Shown: piece after piece, positions 13,201 through 25,200 of the stretch
How positions within the stretch are numbered: position 1 is the first letter of the stretch
Layout: every line of letters starts with the position of its first letter
NCBI GenBank assembly: GCA_963971305.1
Contig: OZ020311.1
Span: 2,480,001-2,544,000 of the forward strand
DNA length: 64,000 bases
Source of the DNA: Arcuatula senhousia
Taxonomy: Eukaryota; Mollusca; Bivalvia; Mytilida; Mytilidae
Direction of reading: 5' to 3'
The notes under the pieces: generated by a model
What the model was told of the DNA's origin: nothing
The model's database searches: none
What the model saw: only the letters and a program-made list of their open reading frames with translations
Translations under genes and position numbers: made by a program

Positions 13201-16200
13201 TGGCAGAGCAGGTTACTATAATGTACAAAAAATGTAATACGACAGCGTTATCTCAATTGAAATCAAGTGTTGCTGCATGGAGCATAAACCACCAGCAAAC
13301 TGTCACTCACTTACCCACATCGTGCACATTGACCTAATCAAATTACAATTAAATTTTGCTACGCCCAACGCGCGTTTTATGGTTATGACTTTTTTAAGGC
13401 ACTGAGCAACTGTTTTCCATCAGGATTTTCTATTCCGATATCTATTTGTCTAGTCGTCTTCACGCGTATCAGGGATTAAATAAAACTAATTTTGTTTTGG
13501 ACATCCCTGCGCGTATATACTTATTCCGCATCTCTTTAGAAATTGGGAAAAGACAACCCGCCCAACATTTCAACATTGAAAAATACATAAATGGAACTGT
13601 TGCCTTTCCAAAAGTCCGTTTACTACTTTTTGCAGAAGCAGATCAAGACTATCATGTAGGGTGCCGGTGTTGGAATCCCCCATCCTTAATTAGAATTTTC
13701 TAATTTTCGAGCAGATTTAATGCAAAACATCGGGAATCCCCTTTCCCCTTTTCGTCTTCATCACTGAGACAATTAAGGCGGCCCCCTCCCCTTTTCTAAA
13801 TCATAGACGCACATGCGTGGAATTCAGTATTTAAATCAACAGAGTACTTAATAAATTGCATGGGATAACGTTTTACACGATTATACTCTTACCCTGTCGT
13901 TATTCTGTACTTGATAAGCAGAAATAAAAAAATAGCAAATGGGACGGGTTTGCCACGTTAAAATCAGCAAATCACTCACAAAATATTGTTCTTACAAAAT
14001 TCAATGCAACACAATAGCATGCATGGAAACAATTTTAGTTTGTAGATACACATGAAGAAATACCTAGAAAAATATAACAAAAATAATTTGCTAATACGCA
14101 AAATAATGAAACAAAATACTAAAAACTTTGAGCCGGCACCAGTCGCTGAAGACAAGAATACACGCACGGGCTAGATCGGCTATACATCGTAAATGTTTAA
14201 TGCGGGAAATTTGATGACAGTAAAAATACCGTGTGTGCTTTTTAACAAAGGAGGACAATAAGAGAAATCGATAGATCGGTGCGTCTTTTTACCACAGAAC
14301 ACCACAGAATACCACAGAACACAGCAGAATACCACAGAACGCTATATAAACACTACAAAACAGTTTTAAATAAATAGAAAATAAACCAAATTCCAAACAG
14401 GTCCATGTTTTGCTTAAATCATTACCAATTTAATAAGTTATTGACAATACACAAGTACCACAGAACACCTTACCGCTACACTACCAAAACTGTGTGCATT
14501 ACTAGCATGGACTACATTAAATTTCATATATATGTCAGTTTTCGTAAGTAATCTTTCATAATACATTAAATACGTTTTTCTGATTTTTGTTTGTTACTTC
14601 TTAGTTATCAATATTGTACGTGATTGACTTGTTAGATGTTCTACGTATTGAATAAAGTAGTCGATTGTTTAAAAAAATCAAACATTTTTGTTTAGAATGT
14701 GAAAACTAAAAGATAATTTACGTAAAATTTTATGTTGTATACAAGTCTTTAACTTATTTTATGATTTATTATAGTTCTGTGGTGTTCTGTGGTATTCTGT
14801 GGTGTTCTGTGGTAAAAAGACGCACCCTTGATAGATAGCGGTCTTATGACAAACTCTTATCTATTTTCCTCCATGCATTGTTCACTTGTCAAACTAGCAT
14901 ATTATGAAGTACCAAGACTATTTTATACATTACAGATTTTGTCTAGTAACTACTGGTGCGTTTTGATCGGCAGGCGTAAAATGTACGTTTTTCATTCAAA
15001 TTATATAAAAAACTAGAGGCTCCCAGGAGCCTGAATCGCTCACCTGATCTCTTATGCCAAAGTTTGAATAAATTTCACAAACTTTCAAGTATACAAAGTT
15101 GCAAAACAATCCTTTCAATGGTTTCAGAGAAGATTTTTGGAAATCAGTTTAAATTAAAAAAAAACAGTTAAAGGGCTATAACTCCTGTGAGGACCTTTTG
15201 ATGCTGAACAAGAAAATTTGCTTCAGATTTTCTCTATCTCTTATACTTTTTGAGTTATAAGCCAAAAACAATGGTCTGACCCCCCTGTTCTATTTTTAGC
15301 AACGGCGGCCATGTTGGTTGGTCAACATGTCTATAATTCACAAACTTGGTAGAGGACATCCTAAAGATCATGTATACCAAGTATCAATGCAATCCCTTCA
15401 GTGGTTTTAGAGAAGAAGATTTTTGAAAATCAGTGTAAATTAATGGAAAAAAAACAGTTAAAGGGGAATAACTCTTAAACGGCTGATCTGACAATTTAGA
15501 CCCTGAAATCATTTTTGTAGATTTCAATGAGCTTAACAATTCTGCAATGCTATCTTTTCCTCTAGCTCTAACAATTTTCAAGATATAGCCAAAAAACTGC
15601 AAAAATGGTCAATTTTGATGATTAAAGGGCAATAACTCCTATAAGGAGTCGTTTCACAACTTCGACTCAATGGAGAGATTTGTAGAGCTTTTGATGCTGA
15701 ACAAGGGAGGTTGCTTCGGATTGTCTCTATCTCTTAAACTTTTTGAGTTATAAGCCAAAAACAATGGTCTGACCCCCCTGTTCTATTTTTAGCAACGGCG
15801 GCCATGTTGGTTGGTCGACATGTATATAATTCACCAACTTGGTAGAGGACATCCTAAAGATCATGCATACTAAGTATCAATGAAATCCCTTCAGTGGTTT
15901 CAGAGAAGAAGATCTTTGAAGAAAAGTTAACGGACGACAGCGACGGACGACGGACGACAGACGGACGGACGACGGACGCTTAACGATGACAATAGCTCAC
16001 ATGACCCTTCGGGTCAGGTGAGCTAAAAAGTGAGATACATCTTGTTATGTTACTTAGTCCTTATGCACGAGTACATGATCACACTGTTTTATTACAATAC
16101 ATGTTACGAAACCTTTGTTAATTGGACATAGTCGAAACACCTTTGTTTATTGAAAGTTGCGACTCTTATGTTTATTAGACATAGTCCCGAGGACAACATC

Positions 16201-19200
16201 AGCAGGACGTCGGTGTAAAGGCGGAAACACGTGTAGTATAGGAACACAATATACAAATGTGAAACACGAGGTACAAATCAAATGACTAATAGAACATAGA
16301 ACATATTTTATTGTTAAATTAAGGGTCCATAAGGGCAGCATGAGTAACAAATAAACAGATATAAGAGAAAAGATAATAATTGAGTTACATGTACACAGGC
16401 AAAATGCTGACTGCGTTTAACGTGCGTCTGGCGTACATTAAACGCATGTCATCTGATGCATATTAAATTGGCATTTCTAACCGCATACATCTGACGCACA
16501 TTAAATATTTATCTTGGCAATATTTTTATTTCATAATAAAACACACTAAATAAATGACTTACTAACTTCATACATTTTAGGAAACTATATGTCTGACGTA
16601 TGGTAAACGTACGTTTACCACACGTTTAAAAAACGTACGTCTGACATATGTTTTTACAATAATTTGACGTACGTTTACCGTACAGCGGTTAGAAACATAT
16701 GTTTAACGTACATTTATGCACTACGTCAGACACACGTTTTTATTAACGTACGTCAGACGTATGTCTAAATTTTGCCTGTGTAATACACATCATATACACA
16801 CATGATTCTTATCATTGAACAACTTAAAAATGTACTTAAAGATAATATTGTCTCTGTAAGAATTTTCTGTACACTTAAAAGTTTTCATAAATCGTTGATA
16901 GAACCCCCGGATAGAACCAACTTATATGACATTAGAATTTTTTAAATTCATTTACGCACATGCATGCGTATGTTTTCTAATGCCCGCAATTCAGGAATTC
17001 AATTAACATCATGGCTCCTTCTGACAAACCCATGCAGCTGATATGTTACGATACTTCAGCATAAAGGTACTTATGCTTAACAGGCTGTAAACTAGTATTT
17101 CCCTTTCCCGTCGGACATCGTATAAGATCGGCAGGCGTAAAATAAGCCATTGAACATTATAAACTGAAAGATATCATATGGAAGGCTATATAGTAGTTGC
17201 TGAGAAATCTGTTGTGAAATAAATTCCCCCGGCCACTTGCTGCCCGATATTTATTTATTACCCCGTCCAAATATGGTAATTATTCATTTATCATTTTCAA
17301 CCATCAAGTATTCATCATATTGTAATTTAAAATCAGTCGCTTGAACTGCGTACGGAAAAGTCCTAAGATTGATACCATCGTCCGATATATTTCTTTAAGA
17401 CTTAAAAAATAAACAATACTTGAAATAAAATCATAATATTTTATTAGCCTTTAAAAAAATATACAAATATATTAAGACATCTGAGACGTAATAATGTGAA
17501 TTGGAAATAATTGCAGGCGTATACAATTGTCCTTTTCAAATAGAATAAAATGAACCACGGAGTTTTTGGGGGCGATTTCGGAGTTGTAAGACTTAAAAAA
17601 TAAACAAGACTTGAAATAAAATCATCATATTTTAAGACATCTGAGACGTAAAAATGTGAATTGAGAATAATAACAGGCGTACACAATTGTCCTTTTCAAA
17701 TAGAATAAAATGAACCACGGAGTTTTTTGGGCGATTTCGGAGTTGACCTCGGAGTCCCGCCGGGTTTACCTCGGACGTTCACGTATTACTCCGAGAAAAA
17801 ACTCCGTAGAAACTCGGAGTTTTTGACCGGAAAACTCCGAGGTCCACCGGAAAATAACTCCGACGTCCGGAAATTTTGGCTGTAACTCGGTTTCAGTCCT
17901 GTACTATTATAGTATTATATCATAAATACATACACCCAGTGTATATATAAAGTTTAATTCCCACTTCTCCCTGCTATAACTTCACTTCTCCCTGTCCCTC
18001 CCCACTTCTCCCTAATACCAATCTGAAAGAGAAGTCACTTCTCCCTATTTTTCTGAAGTAGCTTGAGCCCTGAGGTTGATAATTGAAATAAAGAAGGCAA
18101 CTTGAATATGCGGGCGGCAATAGCCGCCCGCCGCGCACGCTTGCGTGCGCCCTTACGGCCTTACGGCTCTGGAGTTCTAGACCCAAAATCCTGCATTCTG
18201 GGGGTCTCCTGAGCCCATTTGCAACCTTTAAATTTAGAACAATTTTGCCACCTTTTTGTGATTTTTTTGGGGTGAATTCAATATTTCATATTATTATTGA
18301 TTTGTAATAAATTATTTCAATTTTGTCAGCTATTATCAGTATCTGATGACTTCTATCCTATAAAATTGGGAGTACATTGACTCAGACTGTTTATAGTCTG
18401 CAAGACAATATCTATCTTAATCTATAATCTCATGGCATTTTCTGACCTTCAATGACGTCAGAACAACAAATTTTTTTTTACAAATTTAAGTTTCATACTT
18501 TACATTTCTGTTTTCAGCTGATGATTCTTGGAGATGTAACTAACAGCTGTCATATAAATTCATGATGTCAACAGATCATAATGTTCATATATAATATGAT
18601 ATTGAAAATAAAATCTCTGACTGTTGATAATTGTTGATTATGATTACATATTTAATTCAATTAAGATCTATGACAGCTGTCACTGTTACTGTATTTGTTT
18701 AAAAAAAATCCACTGTTATTTCAGTTTGAAGAAAATAAATAAATTAAAATGTACATGTACTGTTAATTAATGTCAATCATATTTAAGACTATGATTGTTT
18801 CATTTAAATTCATCATAAAGTGTACATAATTTCCCGAGAATCATCAATTTTATATTCCGTGTTGATTCAAATGTATCTTGACCAGAAATGAATCATTTAT
18901 GTCTACGATAAGTCAGACTAATCATTATTTGCAATTAATGATTGCTTCTCGTGATTTCTGTCTATAAATACCTTGTTTCCTCTTCTTTCAAGTCAATTAA
19001 TATTTATTTATAAAGTCGGTACAGTTATAAAACAAATAACACAAGCTCTAATGAGCTTTTAAAACCGACACCATGACGATAAAAGGGACCAAACACCATG
19101 TCCATTTGCTTGGAACCTCGCTCCATTTTGTGACTTCGTCGCTGTCATTAAGAAGCCATTATCCCGGTGTTAATTTGTATAACTATCAAGCGCTAATATG

Positions 19201-22200
19201 ACACGGAGTTCAGTTTATTTTCAGAATATCTGTTTTTAGTTTAGGGAAAATACACGGACATGCTAGGTACGACGATAAAAGGGACTAAAGTCAAGAATTA
19301 TTGCTTGTACATTTAATTTTTCCCGATTTTTAACGTCATACTTTTTGCAAAAGTAGCCGGCGGATTTCTTTGAAGTTAACGGGTAAAACAGCCGGCTTCC
19401 CGCTTCTATTGAAAGCCCTGTCTGCAATAGTTTTCATTCCAAAGCAAAAAACACTATTTTTCACCTTTAAAGGGCCATAACCCCTTAAAGGGGTCATCTG
19501 ACAACTTCGACCCTAAAATGACTTTTGTAGAGCTAATTAAGCTGAACATTTAAGCAAGCAACATCTTTTCTCTATCTGCAAAAGTTTTCTTTCTTTAGGC
19601 CAAAAACACTATTTTTTGCCTTTAAGGGGCTGTAACCCCTATAGGGGGTCATCTGACAACTTCGACCATATGGAGACTTGTGTAGAGCTAAATGAGCTGA
19701 ACATATAAGCAAGCAACAGCTTTTCTCTATCTGCAATAGTTTTCATTCTATAGGCCAAAAACTCTATTTTTTGCCTTTAAGGGGCCATAACCCCTATAAG
19801 GGGTCATCTGACAACTTTGACCCTATGGAGACTTGTGTAGAGCTAAATGAGCTGAACATTTAAGCAAGCAACAGCTTTTCTCTATCTGCAATAGTTTTCA
19901 TTCTATAGGCCAAAAACACTATTTTTTGCCTTTAAGGGGCCGTAACCCCTATAAGGGGTCATCTGACAACTTCCACCCTATGGAGGCTTGTGTAGAGCTA
20001 AATGAGCTGAACATTTAAGCAAGCAACAGCTTTTCTCTATCTGCAATAGTTTTCATTCTATAGGCAAAAAACACTTTTTTTTGCCTTTATGGGGCCGTAA
20101 CCCCTATAAGGGGTCATCTGACAACTTCGACCCTATGAAGACTTTTGTAGAGCTAAATGAGCTGAACATTTAAGCAAGCAACAGCTTCTCTCTATCTGCA
20201 ATAGTTTTCATTCCATAGGCCAAAAACATGAAAAAATGCTATTTTTCACCTTTAAGGGGCCGTAACTCCCATAAGGGGTCATCTGACAACTTCGACTCAA
20301 TAGAGACTTTTGTAGAGCTTTTGATGCTGAAGCAGTGGCGTGGCATCAGATTTCATCTATCTCTTATACTTTTTGATTTACAAGCCAAAAACAGTAGTCT
20401 GACCCACCTGGTCTATTTTTAGCAACAGCGGCCATGTTTTTCGACGAATCAAAAATCCCCACATCAGTTCTGTGGGGGATACCCTAAAGTACCCCCAGAC
20501 CAAATTTGGTTTGAATCTGTGCAGCCGTTTCAGAGAAGAAGAAGTTTGAAGAAAAGTTAACGACGACGGCGACGGACAACGACGACGACGGACGCCAAGT
20601 GATGGCAATAGCTCACATGGCCTTTGGCCAGGTGAGCTAAAAATGGTAAATTTTGTTGTTTTAAGGACAATAACTCCTAATAAAAATGGTCCTACAGCTT
20701 TGACCTAAATACATACAATGTAGATCTTGATGTGCTTGATCATATGCAATTTATTTAAATTTTTAAAATATCTTATATAGTTTTCAAGATATATGGCTAA
20801 ATAAGTGAACATTTTTGAAAAAATCCAGAAAAAGGGCAATAACTCCTACATCAATTGTTGGATCTTCTTGAAACTTTCAGAGCAGGTAGATCTTGAGATG
20901 TTCACTTTTGTCTCCAATCATAATTTTGATATCTTAAACCATTTTTGAGTTATTAGCAAAAAACTGCAATTTACCCCTATGTTCTATTTTTAGCCATGGT
21001 GGCCATATTTTTTGACCAATCAAAAATCTGAACGATACACTTGTAGCATTTATGCTATCAAAGAACTGTGTTAAGTTTGGTTGAAGTTGGATGTATGGTG
21101 TCAGACAAGTTAATCTTCGAAATTCAGGAAAAGAGTAATGAAAAATGGTAAATTTTGACGCTTTAAGGGCCATAACTCCTAAAAGAAATGGTTCCACAGC
21201 TTTGACCTAATTACATGAAATGTAGATCTTAATGTGCTTAATCATATGCAATTTGAATTTTTAAAATATCTTGAATAGTTTTTAAGATAAAGGGCTAAAT
21301 AAGTGCAAATTTTGAAAAAATCCAGAAAAAGGGCAATAACTCCTACATCGGTTGTTGGATCTTCTTGAAAATTTCGGGGCAAGTAGATCTTGAGGTGCTG
21401 ATCACTTTAACCCTTGCCAGAATTTTGATGTCTGTCACCGTTTTTGAGTTATTTGCAAAAAACTGTATTTGACCCGCCCTGTTCTATTTTTAGTAACAGC
21501 GGCCATGTTTTTTGATGTATCAAAAATCCCAACGCAAACTTTTTGCACAATACCCTAAGGAACAACCATATCAAGTTTGGCTGCATTTGACCAAGCAGTT
21601 TCAGAGAAGAAGATGTTTGAAAAAAAGCTAACGTACGACGGAAGACGGACAACGGACGGACGACGGATGCAAAGTGATGGCAATAGCACCCTTCGGGTCA
21701 GGTGAGCTAATAAAAAGGCTGAAAGTAATCCGAATAAAGTCATTGGGTTGAAGATTATGATTAGCTCTGCAGGAGCCACTTTATAAGAACCAGGAAACAT
21801 GAACCCTACCTTGCATGAGAATCTTCCCTGTCATCATAATAACTGGTGCCACCTAGTGGTGAGTGGTTACTGGTGGCTTTAGCTGATGATTTCTCCATGT
21901 CTAACTGTCTCTGAGGAAGACTCATGTTCCTATAAAATAAAATAACACTATATTATAGTAACTGGTGCCACCCAGTGGTGAGTGGTTACTGGTGGCTTTA
22001 GCTGATGATTTCTCCATGTCTAGTTGTCTCTGAGGAAGACTCATGTTCCTATAAAATAAAATAACACTATATTATAGTAACTGGTGCCACCCAGTGGTGA
22101 GTGGTTACTGGTGGCCTTAGCTGATGATTTCTCCATGTCTAGTTGTCTCTGAGGAAGACTCATGTTCCTATATAATGAAATCATTGACGTGTTTTATCAA

Positions 22201-25200
22201 TTTTCATTAACCTGTGTAAAGAAGTGGGTCATTCTTTGAGAGTTTAAAGATTGGATTGAAACATTTGCATATTATATCTGCTAGGATTACCAGCTTTTAC
22301 ACATGTCTGTTGCAATAAGAAGGAAATGCTTACTTTTTCAGAGCACTAAAGTTGTTTGTCATGTGTGTGTGTTGGTATTTAACTCCCTTTTCAATACCTG
22401 AGCCATGCAGGACTGTAAGTTTTTGTTTGTCATGAGTTTGTGCTTCTAATTGCCATTGTGGTTTATGGTTTTGTCATGCTTTTTATGTCCCCTTATTAGA
22501 ATTCTCCTTTTTGAGAGAGTTTTAGAAAATGAACTATCTCAAGATCCTCTGCTTTTATTCATTGAAGTGCAATGAAATTTTTTAACAATTTCCAAGTTTT
22601 TTCTCTCTGACCTTTGTTTTTCTAAACTTTCTGCAAAACCATTTTACTTTGTAAAGTATTCACTACAACACAACAGAGCCCTCATGGCGATGGCTACATT
22701 ATTAATGACAGTGATCTCAGATCTGACGTACCTTGTAAAGTATTCACTACAACACAACAGAGCCCTCATGGTGATGGCTACATTACTGATGACAGTGATT
22801 TCAGATCTGACTTACCTTGTAAAGTATTCACTACAACACAACAGAGCTCTCATGGCTATGGCTACATTATTGATGACAGTGATTTCAGATCTGACGTACC
22901 TTGTAAAGTATTCACTACAGCACAACAGAGCCCTCATGGCGATGGCTACATTATTGATGACGGTGATTTCAGATCTGACGTACCTTGTAAAGTATTCACT
23001 ACAGCACAACAGAGCCCTCATGGCGATGGCTACATTATTGATGACAGTGATCTCAGATCTGACGTACCTTGTAAAGTATTCACTACAACACAACAGAGCC
23101 CTCATGGCGATGGCTACATTATTGATGACGGTGATTTCAGATCTGACGTACCTTGTAAAGTACCGTATTCACTACAACACAACAGAGCCCTCATGGTGAT
23201 GGCTACATTATTGATGACAGTGATTTCAGATCTGACGTACCTTGTAAAGTATTCACTACAACACAACAGAGCCCTCATGGTGATGGCTACATTATTGATG
23301 ACAGTGATTTCAGATCTGACGTACCTTGTAAAGTATTCACTACAACACAACAGAGCCCTCATGGCGATGGCTACATTATTAATGACAGTGATCTCAGATC
23401 TGACGTACCTTGTAAAGTATTCACTACAACACAACAGAGCCCTCATGGCGATGGCTACATTATTGATGACAGTGATTTCAGATCTGACGTACCTTGTAAA
23501 GTATTCACTACAACACAACAGAGCCCTCATGGCGATGGCTACATTACTGATGACAGTGATTTCAGATCTGACGTACCTTGTAAAGTATTCACTACAACAC
23601 AACAGAGCCCTCATGGCGATGGCTACATTATTGATGACAGTGATTTCAGATCTGACGTACCTTGTAAAGTATTCACTACAACACAACAGAGCCCTCATGG
23701 CGATGGCTACATTATTGATGACAGTGATTTCAGATCTGACATACCTTGTAAAGTATTCACTACAACACAACAGAGCCCTCATGGCGATGGCTACATTACT
23801 GATGACATTGATTTCAGATCTGACGTACCTTGTAAAGTATTCACTACAACACAACAGAGCCCTCATGGCGACGGCTACATTATTGATGACAGTGATCTCA
23901 GATCTGGCGTACCTTGTAAAGTATTCACTACAACACAACAGAGCCCTCATGGCGATGGCTACATTATTGATGACAGTGATTTCAGATCTGACGTACCTTG
24001 TAAAGTATTCACTACAACACAACAGAGCCCTCATGGCGATGGCTACATTATTGATGACAGTGATCTCAGATCTGACGTACCTTGTAAAGTATTCACTACA
24101 ACACAACAGAGCTCTCATGGCGATGGCTACATTATTGATGACAGTGATTTCAGATCTGACGTACCTTGTAAAGTATTCACTACAACACAACAGAGCCCTC
24201 ATGGCGATGGCTACATTATTGATGACAGTGATCTCAGATCTGACGTACCTTGTAAAGTATTCACTACAACACAACAGAGCCCTCATGGCGATGGCTACAT
24301 TACTGATGACAGTGATTTCAGATCTGATGTACCTTGTAAAGCATTCACTACAACACAACAGAGCCCTCATTCCTATGGCTACGTTATTGATGACAGTTAT
24401 CTCAGATCTGACGTACCTTGTAAAGTATTCACTACAACACAACAGAGCCCTCATGGCAATGGCTACGTTATTGATGACAGTGATTTCAGATCTGACGTAC
24501 CTTGTAAAGTATTCACTACAACACAACAGAGCCCTCATGGCAATGGCTACATTACTGATGACAGTGATTTCAGACCTGACATACCTTGTAAAGTATTCAC
24601 TACAACACAACAGATCCCTCATGGCAATGGCTAAATTATTGATGACAGTGATCTCAGATCTGACGTACCTTGTAAAGTATTCACTACAACACAACAGAGC
24701 CCTCATGGCAATGGCTACATTACTGATGACAGTGATTTCAGATCTGACGTACCTTGTAAAGTATTCACTACAACACAACAGAGCCCTCATGGCGATGGCT
24801 ACATTATTGATGACAGTGATTTCAGATCTGACGTACCTTGTAAAGTATTCGCTACAACACAACAGAGCCCTCATGGCCATGGCTACATTACTGATGACAG
24901 TGATTTCAGACCTGACGTACCTTGTAAAGTATTCACTACAACACAACAGAGCCCTCATGGCCATGGCTACATTACTGATGACATTGATTTCAGATCTGAC
25001 GTACCTTGTAAAGTATTCACTACAGCACAACAGAGCTCTCATGGCGATGGCTACATTATTGATGACAGTGATCTCAGATCTGACGTACCTTGTAAAGTAT
25101 TCACTACAACACAACAGAGCCCTCATGGCCATGGCTACATTACTGATGACATTGATTTCAGATCTGACGTACCTTGTAAAGTATTCACTACAACACAACA

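Larger units (their letters stand above)
4291..17901. mobile_element. Level 4: 13.6-kb TIR element with CTCCGA-rich ends
   Basis: The left end CAGGACTGAAACCGAGTTAC is perfectly inverted at 17882-17901, with at least 25 bp of TIR and a TA on each side. Inside both ends are about 220 bp full of CTCCGA/CGGAGT motifs (4316-4520 and 17700-17880). A 180-bp tandem duplication sits at 17400-17740. No transposase or other recognisable protein is encoded; only short ORFs are present. It contains several younger insertions listed separately. Confidence 0.65.
2946..18072. mobile_element. Level 3: TIR element, termini CAGGGCTCA, TSD AGGTTG
   Basis: The left end CAGGGCTCACACTACC and the inverted right end CAGGGCTCAAGCTACT differ at three positions. 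Both ends are followed inward by GGGCGAAGT / GGGAGAAGT repeats. A 6-bp direct repeat AGGTTG flanks it (2940-2945 and 18073-18078). Its own sequence is about 1.5 kb (2946-4288 and 17904-18072). It is nonautonomous: no transposase was seen. Confidence 0.6.
2915..19420. mobile_element. Level 2: TIR element, termini CAGGGCTTTCAA, TSD TCTGC
   Basis: The termini CAGGGCTTTCAA and TTGAAAGCCCTG are perfect inverted repeats flanked by a 5-bp direct repeat TCTGC (2910-2914 and 19421-19425). Its own sequence is probably only the first 30 bases and about 18079-19420; the rest is a further insertion. The CAGGG ends look hAT-like, but the duplication seen is 5 bp, not 8, so the superfamily is left open. Confidence 0.7.
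2799..20637 (+). mobile_element. Level 1: pearl-like element (ACAAGAGGCTCCC head) split by insertion
   Basis: The head is ACAAGAGGCTCCCAGGAGCC and continues to CCCTATCTGC at 2914. The sequence resumes at 19421 (TCTGCAATAGTTTTCATTCC) with five to six core units of about 163 bp, a GACGGACAACGACGACGACG tail and a closing GGCCAGGTGAGCTAA. The related element at 49818 is uninterrupted at this point and proves the split. The head's GCTCACCTG and the tail's CAGGTGAGC form subterminal inverted repeats. Confidence 0.8.
2600..21711 (+). mobile_element. Level 0: pearl-like element split by an inserted element
   Basis: The left part (about 2600-2798) matches 20975-21140 ('TGTTCTATTTTTAGCCATGG', 'GTGTCAGACAAGTTAATCTT', 'GAGTAATGAAAAATGG'). 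It stops at AGTAATGAA and resumes at 20638 as AAATGGTAAATTTTG. The right part has core units and a GACGGACAACGGACGGACGA tail ending GGGTCAGGTGAGCTAA. The internal copy at 21130-21150 serves as an unoccupied reference for the junction. The left limit is uncertain. Confidence 0.65.
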
